A stretch of DNA of 64,000 nucleotides, taken from Candidatus Obscuribacterales bacterium (GTDB lineage Bacteria > Cyanobacteriota > Vampirovibrionia > Obscuribacterales > Obscuribacteraceae). The notes under the pieces are model-generated. The model saw nothing but the letters and a program-made list of their open reading frames with translations, did no database searches and had not been told where the DNA came from. Below, one piece after another: positions 52,701-56,187 of this stretch (within the stretch, counting starts at the first letter, position 1; each line of letters starts with the position of its first letter). The DNA is taken from contig JAKFVQ010000002.1 in the NCBI GenBank assembly GCA_021732085.1, forward strand, positions 81,352 through 145,351, written 5' to 3'. The translations under genes and the position numbers were made by a program.

Positions 52701-53434
52701 GTGAGGTTACCCAACACATTCAAATTCATGCCGTTCGAAGCGAACAAATTCTGATAGCTGCCGAACAACCCTGTGGTCGGCATGTACCCTGACAGCAAAC
52801 CACCGGCTCCAACATTCAGATTATTGCCGAAGTTCAATTGAGCTGTCATTCCTGCCGTGTTCTGCAGTGCAAAGACCGAACCCAAAATGTTCGATGCGCC
52901 AGCCACATTTAAAGGATTGTTTGTATTGAAACCGATGGTGTTGACTTGAAGTCCAGTGGGGACGACTAAGCTGGAGATGTTGTTCGCCCATGACGAGTTG
53001 ATGTTGGCGACGCCGCCTGCTGCCGCGCCATCAGATCCGACGAGGATGCGTTGCCCGCCGAGATTGACGTTGAGTGATTGCCACAAGGCGGCATTCTGCG
53101 CGGGTGTGAGCATCATGCCTTGGGTGATGTCCATGTAAGAGCCACCAACGACGTTCCCTTGGCCGTTGAGTTGACCGCCTACCATGATCGTTCCTGAGTT
53201 CTTCGACGAAACTGTCGCCGCCGTCGACGCGAAGTCGAGGTTGTTCGACGAGGAAGCGCTATTGCTCGAAGAGCCCGACGGCGACGTCGAGCTCGTTGGA
53301 TTCAATTGGCTTGACCCACTCGTATCGGGGGTTCCTTGCGCATATGCACCGAGAGGCAGCAAATTCGCCCCCAGGAAAACAGAGAAAGCTGTCAACGCAC
53401 AGACAGCTCGCTTAGTCGTCGAGATCGTTTTCAT
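28793..53434 (-). CDS. Giant (about 8,213-residue) exported repeat protein with two FecR-like regions and TAKHGxY tail
   Basis: One uninterrupted frame of 24.6 kb. The ATG at 53434 is chosen because AAGG lies 5 nt before it; an in-frame GTG two codons earlier overlaps that site. MKTISTTKRAV plus a hydrophobic core and AYA-QG is a Sec signal peptide (cut near residue 33). A Ser/Thr/Asn linker leads into a body of about 7,000 residues of irregular beta-rung repeats (GNVTANA, SGNITIN, NSGTI types), resembling filamentous-haemagglutinin-like beta-helices. I found no cysteine in the body. Near residue 7,785 (GGACQPF) begins a C-terminal region with a FecR-like domain (about 7,797-7,900), a linker with an Ala/Gly/Pro stretch, a second FecR-like region (about 8,030-8,123) and a helical tail ending ATAKHGQYQ. 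No LPxTG, PEP-CTERM or autotransporter barrel. Surface display is inferred; anchoring is unknown. Confidence 0.93.
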   Translation of the reverse strand: MKTISTTKRAVCALTAFSVFLGANLLPLGAYAQGTPDTSGSSQLNPTSSTSPSGSSSNSASSSNNLDFASTAATVSSKNSGTIMVGGQLNGQGNVVGGSYMDITQGMMLTPAQNAALWQSLNVNLGGQRILVGSDGAAAGGVANINSSWANNISSLVVPTGLQVNTIGFNTNNPLNVAGASNILGSVFALQNTAGMTAQLNFGNNLNVGAGGLLSGYMPTTGLFGSYQNLFASNGMNLNVLGNLTNNGTITTPGTLNINVGGTLTNATTSATTATFAAQNINILSGSGNIFNSGIMRAMDTLNIATLDPATNTIIDNTAGVMQALNAINIGHNLDLDFLSYQAGNVELKGGSWSANKITNYGRDIRVNVDSLSGALSQFGSTAHTYVSSGGLTLGESYLTGDPTWWVNDGDLNIGASITTSGNAAFIAEDSVIINGANITVNGNTAAQPGNLYIFADVDSNPAGGSDNKVTTVNLTGSGAGNGGVFITNSVLTANSQADQAGGNIFIVSAGSNAGFESNLSNVTMNANGGGGLNGGNITIIARLQLTHTGSMNAQAGKTGGGNVTIREATPVLAASSVTNGTPNVAVPFTVGATQAGALSLGTITADGDISILSGGNITTGALNSNLSGAGIGGNITVNSSGKDADVSIRGDVTANAAGGTFKGGAVDLGNTDATSKSATLEVRGNIQANGFSGGNAGSIILRSANNTDLLINSGATGAQNIQGALTATGAAGTGSVQVFAGNAATGGIQVRGAAGVTAINSTGNVTLDTGASSAGNITAQTAGGGIVQGDAGVSLISGTGSIGVAGTPLTVKAASISMTTASTTSNAIIDNTFNGATALNYLGTSGNIQNLTYRQANGGVVTLGSNITTSSTGAISLQNLGSGGFIGGKNLQSGTALTVSTVGGNIVLGTLNSTDSVSAITLTQSGATGNITTGTITNRNNAGGNTAKNNNVLIESAATANGSFITTGAIDTSGFAAANAGGNVTIQYTAASANSASITVGGAISANGFQAAANSAQGGDIIVNTDQFSNGTILIQGSVNANSSRGQIAGTTAGNITLSANGAGGSNTIQVNGNVTADLISPTTPTNGAGAIAITVRNNSTVLGINTGSATANNITGIVSAASTTTPSTGTVLITNNGTSGVRLAGAATAVTADASVGIDAGGGNLTASAAGQGAISSPVVELKATTGIGSITGAVPITLTGGATTIAASSSGTAAGNDVYLSQIGGVNLTTSTQNLGSIGSISGISSGGSMRVDVASGGSLVISSNATRLSLTGTNGSMWLNANTINTAGVGAGTAAIDGGSTGSVIVSPITAGNAVVANTFVDLTKIRAQNLQIGATDSTRGNVYTGAMSTNATINLAGGAGTTTAGSALGAFNLSLNTSSATGSFSSGGQQINEGVNNLTISATGAGATIGQIGATNLTEEKGYVSITGKGVVLQSNVNGGKIDITSLSGSQVVTTSGITIKTITGGSAATSNISVTADAGIDTLGNSLTLDSAQSASVSVTTGSVSTKGATIGGALSITANNGSVSVTGPVTTAATTTAGGNILMSATTTVSVTGTITTSGGTGTGQAGKVQLTGTTGVTTGGSITAQGGTTGGAGNLVQVQSASGAVSVGGNINTSAQAGAGGGSVQITSGGGGGSSVLGSITAKGVGGANSGGVVQVSSTVDYIQVNGAIDNTTTGTGVAGTIALTDNSASALKLNPGSNGASQINGTISSNGAITILGKSGITLSSAGLAVKTGTAGIVLDGSQGSIISSVAGTGQLQSQNVLLTAKSGIGDNTNAVTLGTAGATVTARTSAGGALINLANTAGGLTVNSLTLGIYTQDGIVSDGAVQVATAATTGITVANSGATNVISSTNGNVSLIADGLNLSNASVADIQATNGTIFLLPSTANGSIAVNDGAANLNIANGSFGDFSAQTLQLGNNTNFTGFGGANSYKGNISVNTGGTLNPSGNLIIASNLTQAGTFVNNGTINVGANNATVSVGGSLTNSGTATFTAGNIVLVSGTGSIGNATAFRTNTTNLTATASANSQSINLANLNAGTLNFGATAGTGGTVALADSGSVIVNNNVVGPAGVTISTAAGGTLTVNNGKSISSTNAAINLTTDGLDVAGANGINAGTAVGGNVLILSKTTSNSVEIGPNTATPSTTYLTGLQNVQAHTVTVGDTSTMTGAVTVASGFNLAPTTAYNLTINTQTATNTAAFNNLGTINVGNTKTVTVNVGGDIANVAATSNITAGTVSLTSGKNVGSGAAAIQVSTDNLTVIANGGLANVNAKNTSGTLALGNSSATGSFTLKSAQAISTGTGNPSIQGVGVDLQTTAGGITINGRVLSAGGNLNVNSAGAITVAFADSAAVPALQTTGSGNIGLTSGTNSVTTAAGKELVINSVGDLTTAGNYSFTSSGNAIRLTAGNLMNLGTSSVNSSGAAAGGVIDMTAGGDLAAGNITSSATAAGASGGAITLTASNLQISGNVISKATGTGGGATGGDIKLNFGNLASPLTLGAGGINFVSGSVNSNSTNSTAGAITVADKTGTGAINISLQGTVTAVGAGAVQNTFTIDSVGTNSIALTGNGTGVLNANLVSTTATGVGSTFTANLGNTTGTTLSVKTVTANAAVNLTANAAASSAVNVVSTGTVTSNAGAVTINSFNVSNGGAISGLTGITVQNNAATSQLTVSGGGTYTSGTNLAFAADTVNFSGTQTITVTGNKNVNINPINTNLAVNGTGAGNTTFTGTGTYTLASTGGTGGSGSVTVGGTRNLDFGGAVAINAGTGGVTISRPVASTAGAQSINIQSNGSVAVNANLTANTGGITIGTLAGGGAIQGTGTLISNNAGAGFVNLSTVNGQIGDLGGSTRLTVQTDQLTAKAGGTTKHVYIQQTTGNLQIVGVNSAGSGSSTYDVLVSGGDLTVNAAGAGISNSGDLRLDASGAGAKLILSNTNYASTQGSVNLAASTSKNIIANGASLTVDGQQNVTVNGNLTADGRNVSLASRNSGGSIVARGINTSSATGAGGDVSLKLTGVTGAGFIQLLGDIDTSSSFALKSAGKIEINSQSSGLITIDGNLSANGTGATSTSNTIDIKADGTGALTGSIVFQNSGHFISARNTAGTGGSNVTIDATTGAVPGSVTLTGLNGAAGGINTSSTVALATSGNITIKGSTLSTSGSVNSINLNADGTTTGGTITMASSNAGSDIVLGSNPGSFKITDTKGTANITAGRSILQDGSATRLTVTTANLTASAGSIGVDSSNRLLLGVTNLTMNAPNGSAFVDNLGAMTLGGAYNILNTMDIKASNTITVSSDITGPQTVNLTTSAGDITGGGSIKATSAVGLNAAGQIGNLAGTTALKTETAALTIVAGTDAFVSNTGAVQLGNSSAGGSLRFDNNTTATLVGNGTGNGGNAVKAGTNLQIFLVTAGDLVANSTAGTTLKTTTGNITMNVATGTIKTAGANALVVDSGNNVSVTGGTSLIDGTSGANVSLTAVGNIAAAGVAVKTSSSTGDAKDITLKSTGGTGTIAVGALTADGGGAAGKGGHITVQDDSNNTLSLLGSALSAKGSGTGAGGTIELVNNGFGGNNGGISLNGLAGVDISGESGGSLIIKALGNGDGNINFTGIGGAGFDVSATTATGNGGSIDIEGKAFTNVTAGMALKADGGATGALGSITLKTTNAAAAGAISLGSTGFDLGTTARSTWNVTAGNNLTVGSNQTTAGTITLQSGAKTIINATLTTTDSSLNSMKITGGTGIDNNAAGTLVSSGKATLIATAGNIGNSAAIPLNTQVNSLTATANGAGGNIYVNQSAGALTLNSSSASAQLYVTSAGDITAAGSTISADDVQLTTKGGAKFNSVGTVTGTTTAKVVTSGQGSVTIGNGESVRGTNVTIDTPTLTMVGTAALQSNVNGGSVTVQNNYSGAGAFGTPGTVTVTAPNTASVGVTGGGGNTATVNFGIAGGGVTFAAGTNLKVNTEVGAGTGAAGATNLLGNATLSDGGVAGTGAKLTIVNGKTFATTGTTLSLGDGSQIISSLPATTLTFNNTNINLGSGGGLASVTSTIQSALGATQLGSGAGALNFTRDAAATTKAELDLRGSGVLTSSSGAAGTTTVNAGVTVDVNRAYVATAGQFTNSGMIQNVTSANSLTFNVTNLTNNATGTIRTTSGNADIAINVAGGAPSVVTNAGTISANRNLDIINATTALTVNNNGTGALTAVNGSLDIKSNGTLTVNNVVGANISGGTTTTLEATAGDVTISNANAVGGITANNGALLVTTNAAAGKSINITGGGRLTSTGAANDITIAATGGSVNFTGNQTLNAGRANVVNTGTGGTDKVSLSTGVTLSVANGKNLTLNTVDLSMANNSKIDASAAGNSNILVNSSTNLGVDLAAGTATIQTGGTGTIQFKAVNDRDITLTGATSTLSLVGGGGNTAATPTFVVTGAGNMTVTGNLTVQSDTNMVVNGTATANSGLLTVNAGSGLKATGAANLTVNWNGGSVENSGNIETATGKLAFASSGGLTVNNNAGALKSTAGQVAFTSTNAMNVTNFATISGNGNVSFNSSDSADITNKVVGAVITSAAGTLTMATGGTQALTVGNAGQMTASGAISMNSSGALSVNTGAGSLIESTTSTIAMDAGAGKLASIGNDGTIKANGNLTISSNAAGGDTTLTLGGALTSTTGKIDLVANDKLTITNARTYSAASSVNFSGNTVTFTDNTTQTIASGNVGITAGTQVLFNGGKIDASGATNSVFTVVTPSVDLGSGETFVTAGTGKFDFNPAANFDLTSGSVSTFDFQGGPVNFNIAATKNFTTNSKTSIQADRTITVGQLATPSSGTLTNAATISTKAGSAADIVFNWAGNINNQTISADGAFSVAGLNGGVFTNNGTVTAGTNVSFSGAGFEVFNPAAANTITATNGTFTLTSASGNSKLNAIGAVTAKGDVTMTATTGDLAVQGTGTLTSNTGKISAAATAGNLNISSSRTWSAAAASGVSFSGGTSVGVTNTQTIANTAPLTITTAQLNLNAATINTTGAGTASAVTITNANDLTVQLTGNSTINTGTGVLSIAPALDKNLTFKSTAAGSKLTLTNFTNAASGAISVSGVGNMTFGQGANTVIVEGQFMSVGLGSGQLQTLAGNTLQTTLGNLNITHTGAGGSVNNAGTIFGQSTLTMQSTTGAYSVTNSGTLKTTSLALKVSANAGALTLDNQAGASISAPTTSVQIVGRDGASVTNAGTISANTTLDMSNTTAGDFLLNNTNTITSGTVLTIQGPNDVTINNTTASGNIQAGGNIFFQTTGNTGKTLTVNNNSSNANAVKSGATIVMQSTSSPNDVTLAGTGSYTATGSINVSSADVLSMGGNTWNAGAGGVNWTAPTITFNAGNNQLTSNQALDIKGDTINLGGSTVDYKAGNSGAITIGSKSGGNLTIDGKGFAGSVFNAGGVAGTGVAISAPAGKNIVFQGGGAVALNGGTGETITTTGAGTITFGMNVTSNQPITVQSDSGLIQVSAGSTVSTSNKDINIRAQGAGATGGTVSVLGGIDAGTGNLTVDNGPAGTRDLSVSFGAVSSTKGNDIALKTITSGNMTVGFAAGGSMNAVGTLKITPTGSLTMNLTGAAPGGTYTASAVGGTTIQPAAGATLDIVAPGNATTLRLNGGAVGVITSAATKVGTGATLSSSGAQTWTVNGGNTLLVNGAIDASPAAGASSLTIQSTSGDLTVEVNGALSSVSTNNTSTTTIQSAGHLTLTQTTGGGGLITTNGNTDSDITVTANGNLNLAGIVSYAMGTAGSPTATFNAKNTLVNEINIASSASHLVGNGAAVTFNANIFTFNGVSAGKANIGATAGSKVFLRSYGANNDLLIQGPENQFGKITAVGGSVNIIPPGSGKAIFHNTKSTPSTDFWLDVDAPTLNVGQAGNGTHVIEPFVTVNVNGVVNATPPIDVQGTLISSNAINFSGPTFKISGTVSGSTVTIQNDPANPLDKNLTIVSPGNGGTGRVIATSGALTINSTNGLAIVSSNPGTATTLILDNRSGAGVSITMGDWAAPQLTQPLTTSDVNLVVTNGTGLATTAANLNVTVNGANFNNQGTVRVTGDTNIQFTNGGTFTSAGAFTSNINFTNGNPMNPAANAVFQVTANSGDLHVAGSGTVGVLGAGTNQINFASTNGNLFLDNSRTYAAGDNGSVNFTANNGRLIVGPGVVSDTGTSKAPINLSTVQLQMGANSAFTTAADASELTPGIRIKAAPGSDLDIILNGAGTKLNTAGSNVLIENTNVNRNINLQGVAGTSLKTTGGGAVTVGVNNGIFSNNTVLSSDNSLLVAGQTGLAGASTNLTFSTSGNYWAENGKSVTFKGNTVNVNNNVVLGIQDPVAGKTGTNLSIIANSLDLGAGSAINVTGTQVDFASNGGTMNVNLSSGGTRQISVAGPGGKFMFATGSTTFTGSGVLDLKGGGATMAAGSGQSISVGANVTLNVEEALRVSIFAGAGGSTFTNNGKVNSQGLTATLTGGAGGAFFVNNGQMDAKTGAINIAANNSGVVTGVGSLLTTQDNSFKITSLGQLVVNNAGDMTVTGLTGGDMLVQSNGVMSLNNSGNIKTTGSTIDINTSNNGDLSIFGGGNVETKTTGSILVSVDKYSTATPVGHILTIDTAGQNFKTGTATVTANSLAFRNDGALSFNVNNALTFNTENINVDGNGKEGTISTAASSAAQPINFVTSDTATAHFNVTGTNSASKLNILTNGGNGTVTINPDQAGKAYDMPGGIKIDNGMTFNTNSNLTLTGRTVDMTNGFITAAGKTVTLRPDNQVTDISVGSAAPSGFDLDNNELGRITAKTLVIGSTDPLSNAAMTVGSLNAAGKYNLYLYANNSITQVTNTTIQADDLALVSNGAVTMAVVGASIDSPIIRFKGSTVSFRGTGNTDMTIRGIPGSGAGTNASPLVSSVGTALTIGGGGKAILLDNSAGNVSTINFTGASASATITNASALGAAGSPVVFTKSGAASTLNLSVNTGNPISEINVQSNFGITTKTDLQSTGNLQLHTAALENSFAITGGAANTLTIDNTSRDGGFIGTAVVITDASKTGVIDAGSVVFNSNAGSDFTVTQSRIGALSAGSGHVLSGNIGRDFTMTATGNQEDLQVGNGALQLQSGRNLSMTFNSTGNAGGVFTLNLDNTLKSSNTTAGQISVTTTNADLSIPYNASTRTKVDAGSGNAIILSATNNANGAMTADFESSTGTIRGVANGGNAGHTDWSVTVRDNNGAIFGGGGVNAATAGISSRVGSITMRAMDPTQTNDVYQGGTGAIGRGGSLQLVDDSFVKAGANITVAARREIMIGNVTKYDQNADPSAAGGKGAANPIDVSSNLGIRMEAGTFNPLFNTAGVNLADPAAVTLAMQSVTMKSNGIPMFSNNQIHYEGIQTVGKIVIDNRNPDNPGQAFSNPNGGGVPAGPAIGGLATGSGGWELFGSTERNVLLGENVSLVGVGGSASSNPANPIPVAGGSKNVVTDPTQVIFGGGVSVTSANTVGAGVGLNIGSYGGSAVVDGANGVLLSNNTPGTDMVGNNNPPTNTIFSIAQQAQPVSGAGTVNPTFYTLGLKTSSTSQTNAAMNLYSGGTVGIYAGVPLGPRQMTISTGNTNRQVSFAVGAPIVTIAEQLFNMVLSRDVFNYLTIANTIVSGTQTQTGFAAGSNRLAGAGGSLAIVLSESLSQNNPKVTNGIFIDANGGTIMIDPPPTGAFVNLGGSTRLFSQAPALTPQPGVVPPGGTTGGFIVTTSTPTLNLVNFVVAGVGTDSTRTVTLSLNQTAQSMLGDNMLKKKEGMDNNGAYYVAGGACQPFFMEDDQDTMLVGEQGTTLSPGDKRSITLNQGKVVAMVGKQPVKVETGFGNVQIAGNSAAVIQQTADGVVRVANLSGQATTVTVTRNGKTETLTANAGEEICLADEALAEEELIPVDGVDREPIQGSITVPGIKLAKSKFDQKMMIEKEKLLVCNAGSFYAAKNKINNLKNDINKNAKPLRGDGGAPAGGAAPKPLQKSMILELPTNSVAEKSGDVMTPISFQESTGGSGSIRTFSTHSALVKHDGKALISFEHPTIMQLTKGETLISADKLTMIKTPHSMITINPGTIALISVVDNVTKVRNLWESGTGTIRQSVNGKFVDICAGQESILGNNEAAVNKALNKDQVGRRRMRNIDVPGGMRMARAEVSLVTVMQNVNFIADLVNSNNVTDKALVAKMVKMAAVCQQATAKHGQYQTAAPPLK

Positions 53435-53788
53435 ATTCACCTTGTGTTTACGGAGAGAAATAAACGCACACCCACATTCGCGTCTAAAACATTTCCTAAC
53501 CCTGGCGCCTCCCCTCGGCGCCCACGGTATTAGTTCTTATATTTATTAACCCCCACTCACCCATATGTTTAAACTCCGTAAAAAGGCGGACAGTCCCGTG
53601 ACAACTGGGTTTTGGGAATTCGGACGTTCCCGAAAGCCCTCTCCAGTAGGCAAGTTTCGACAATGTTAAATGCGAAATTTTAGGTTCCCGACAGGGCTTG
53701 AAATCCGCCAAAATGAGGATGCCGATCGCGTTACATTCTGTAACATGAAATTTAACCATGACAGACAATTCGTATCATACAACCGTGT
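53435..53788 (-). promoter_or_regulatory. Upstream/leader region of the giant gene
   Basis: No gene. The first 110 bp upstream include GGCGCC/GGCGCC arms around a 7-nt loop (about 53505-53523) and an AT-rich patch (about 53530-53550, TATAAG on the minus strand) that could hold the promoter. A 9-bp perfect inverted repeat, TTTACGGAG at 53447-53455 and CTCCGTAAA at 53574-53582, brackets this region; its inner arm is only 12 nt from the start codon and next to the ribosome-binding site. A long structured leader is possible. No known riboswitch recognised. Confidence 0.4.
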
Positions 53789-54957
53789 TCGAATGGTGGC
53801 AGCACGGTTCTTGATGGGCTGACGGAATCTTGTTGTCCAATAACAATCCTGGCACTAACATAACGACCAGCTCCGAGCCGCCCACTTACACGTAGTTCTC
53901 AGTTGCACAACAAGCAGCTCCGGTATCTGGTGGTGTCGTAAGTATCCAAGCTGGGGTACCGCTTGGACCGAGAGAGATGAAGATCAGTGTTGGAAATAGC
54001 AACAGGCAAGCAACATTTGCCACCGGAGTTCCAATCGTTGACATTCCAACCCACCTGTTCAACATGGTTCTTTCGAGAGATGTGTTCTCCTACCTGACCA
54101 TTGCTAACACCATCTTCGGTGGCACTCCAACCCAAACAGGATTCCGGCTTCGCAAAACAAATTGAACGGTGTCGGAGGATCGCTGGCAATAGTTCTTACA
54201 GAGAATCTCGATCAGAACAATCCGAAGGTAACAAACGGCATATTCATCGATGGTGATGGCGGCTCATTTATGATCGACCAGCCTCCAACCGACGCTTTTG
54301 TTAACCCCTGCGGTTCAGAGCGCCTCAATTGGGCACCACCGAGCGGAGCTACGCCTCCTGGTGGCACTACCGGTGGTTTCGTCGTCACCACGTCAACGCC
54401 GTCATTGAATCTAGTCAACTTCGTTGCTGCCGGCGTAGGCACAGACTCTACAAGAATGGTTACTCAGAACTCTGCTTGGCTGACGAAGCTCTATCTGAAG
54501 AAGAATTGATCCCAGTCGACGGTATGGACCGCGAACCGATTCAAGGTTCTATCACCGTCCCTGGTATCAAGCTTGCTAAGAGCAAATTCGACCAGAAGAT
54601 GATGATAGGGAAGGAAAAGCTCCTGGCCTGTAATGCTGGTAGCTTCTACGCAGCGAAGAGCAAGATCAACAACCTGAAGAAGGACATCCAGCAAAACGCA
54701 AAGCCATTGCGTCCAACTGGGCATCTCCTTCCGGCGCAGCAGCTCCGAAGCCGCTTCAGAAGACAATGATCTTCGAATTGCCAGGCAACTCAATCTCGGA
54801 GAATGCAAGCGACGAAGTAGTAATGACTCCGATTTCCTTCCAGCAATCGACTGGTGGAGCTGCTTTGCTGTCATGCTTAACGAGTGCGGAGTGGGCGAGA
54901 AAGTGCGTACTGAACCTGACAAAGCAGCAGGCCAATCCAGCCAACTTCGATGCATGA
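53789..54957 (+). pseudogene. Decayed paralogue of the giant protein's C-terminal region, opposite orientation
   Basis: Translated blocks match the giant protein at 28793-53434 in order: GGSTVLDG, LLSNNNPGTN, FSVAQQ, AGVPLGPREM, LFNMVLSRDVF, GGSLAIVLTENL, FVVTTSTPSLNLVNF, CLADEALSEEELIPVDG, TMIFELPGNS, VVMTPISFQQSTGG. Decay includes a stop before FSVAQQ (about 53895), a deletion of about 32 codons after QAAPVSGG, and frameshifts near 53816, 54143, 54465 and 54715. About 130 codons covering the first FecR-like domain are lost near 54465, and a 70-bp inversion sits at 54859-54928. The second FecR-like region and tail are then missing. Many differences from the intact gene are synonymous, so the ancestor was probably a working, already diverged paralogue. 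Start and end are approximate. Confidence 0.85.
54859..54928. repeat. 70-bp micro-inversion bounded by 9-bp inverted repeat
   Basis: GCTGCTTTG (54859-54867) and CAAAGCAGC (54920-54928) are perfect inverted repeats. The DNA between them matches the intact giant gene only on the other strand: reversed, it encodes SGSVRTFS and HSALVKHDSKA, equivalent to GSIRTFSTHSALVKHDGKA, while the flanks match on the plus strand. Confidence 0.8.
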
Positions 54958-55175
54958 TCCTCGTTGCAGATGCACGCGAAAAGCAAAGCTCAAGCAGATA
55001 TACAGACTGGTCTCACTGAACTTGCTGAGCTCAGCGCTGCGCGTGGGCCAGCTGAAAGCAGGATTTTCGTAATTGGAATCTTCACCACCATAGCTTAGCT
55101 CAAGCCAAGAATAGAATCGCATCTTCTGATTGGGTAACAAAAGCGGGCGGCAAAATAATTGCTAATAAGACGGCC

Positions 55176-55775
55176 TTAGTTGAGAGCATCCTGCATGTAG
55201 CGATGGACCTTTTGAATGTCTATCGGAAGTCCGCTCAAACGCATGTTATTTTCGATCATGGCAAGTTTGTTATTGTTCGGACCGGTTTCTTTTATGGCAT
55301 CCGCCAGCGCATTGCCGAAGGTAATCTCCATCGCCTCAATGGCTTTTTGCCGCTGCTCAGGTGTCCAATTTTTCCAGTTCTCTTTCCACTGCTTTAGATG
55401 TTGCTGAAAGCTTTGTTGGTCTCCGTTGATTAAATCATTGGCAAGATCCATCCCGAGCTTCTTTTCAGGCTGTCGCCACCATGGTCCAACTTCGTGTCTC
55501 TGCGAGGTGAAATTAAGTGATTCGGCTCTATCGTTCTGATAATTGAATGATTCTTGACCCTTTTCATGATCGAAAGCGATCTCAATCTTGCCGAAAATAT
55601 CATTGGCTTTGCCAGCGGCACTCTCAACCGACGACTTCGTTTGGCCAACTGGCTCTGTTCTTTGAGCTGAAACGGAGCCCCAAGTGTCAACCAAAACACT
55701 TTCGGTCCAAGCAAATGTTTTATTCTCGCTCTCGCCACAAGTTTCGTCTATGTGTCTATCAAGCAAATTAGCCAT
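55176..55775 (-). CDS. Hypothetical hydrophilic helical protein
   Basis: I prefer the ATG at 55775 (199 residues) because GAGG lies 8 nt upstream. The frame continues to 56048, but that extension has no ribosome-binding site and crosses the intergenic poly-A stretch. The protein begins MANLLDRHIDET, has a Ser/Thr/Glu-rich middle with no membrane segment in the short form, and a C-terminal helical half rich in Trp, Lys and Gln (QQHLKQWKENWKNWTPEQRQKAIEAMEITFGNALADAIKE). If the long form were used it would gain two hydrophobic segments. I do not recognise a family. It is convergent with the paralogue remnant and divergent from the AAA ATPase, so it may belong to the inserted accessory segment. 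Confidence 0.6.
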   Translation of the reverse strand: MANLLDRHIDETCGESENKTFAWTESVLVDTWGSVSAQRTEPVGQTKSSVESAAGKANDIFGKIEIAFDHEKGQESFNYQNDRAESLNFTSQRHEVGPWWRQPEKKLGMDLANDLINGDQQSFQQHLKQWKENWKNWTPEQRQKAIEAMEITFGNALADAIKETGPNNNKLAMIENNMRLSGLPIDIQKVHRYMQDALN

Positions 55776-56187
55776 TCTCGAATCCTCAGCCATTAACAAC
55801 AGAATGAAGATTAAGACATAGCTTTGAAATATATTTGAAAGTGTTACGGCGTTAACGGGATATTCACCTAGCTTTTGAGGATCGATCCCTCTAGCAATTG
55901 TGCACGTGCTCGGTAGGAGTCGTGCGATTTTCCGCTCCAGGGTAAGTATTGCTCCAGGCAATAAAACGAATGTAGCTATGTCCAAAAAAAAAACAGCACG
56001 ACCCCAAAAAACGGTCAACCGCTCTTTGTCAAAGTCCGGAAAACTCACCAGGTATTTGTATCAGATACACGCCAAGCATCTAATAGGAAATTTTCCTGCC
56101 TTTTACTAGGCAATTTTTCTATGACTTACTAGCAATTTTTCCGGCTATCTACTAGAATTATATTAAACCGCGGAGAATCCTACGGAA
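55776..56187. other. Intergenic gap upstream of the AAA ATPase
   Basis: No confident gene. It holds the doubtful upstream extension of the hypothetical protein frame (minus strand), an 11-nt A run at 55984-55994, and a short basic plus-strand frame beginning ATG at 55978 and ending at 56109, which has no Shine-Dalgarno site and runs into the 23-bp iterated motif. The last 110 bp look regulatory. Confidence 0.45.
56081..56161 (+). repeat. Four-copy 23-bp-period iterated motif before the AAA ATPase
   Basis: TAATAGGAAATTTTCC (56081), TACTAGGCAATTTTTC (56104), TACTAGCAATTTTTCC (56127) and TACTAGAATTAT (56150) start exactly 23 bp apart. The last copy ends 26 bp before the ATG. Exact phase with loosely conserved sequence is typical of a cooperative protein-binding array. 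Confidence 0.7.

Noticed and set aside
29027..52754. Dozens of plus-strand frames of 60-330 codons opposite the second giant gene (for example 40287-41285 and 32250-33131)
   Set aside because: They are shadows of a low-stop repeat composition; Val/Leu/Pro/Ala content mirrors the sense codons, and none has a start signal or domain.
28793..53434. Assembly artefact from collapsed repeats
   Set aside because: Repeats are divergent rather than identical, the frame holds throughout, and both ends have proper gene signals; only long reads can settle the exact length.
55776..56048. N-terminal extension of the hypothetical protein with two membrane segments
   Set aside because: No ribosome-binding site at 56048, it spans the intergenic region with an 11-A run, and a well-placed GAGG precedes the ATG at 55775.
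56081..56161. CRISPR array
   Set aside because: Units are 23 bp in total with no constant repeat plus unique spacer; it is a phased binding-site-like motif.
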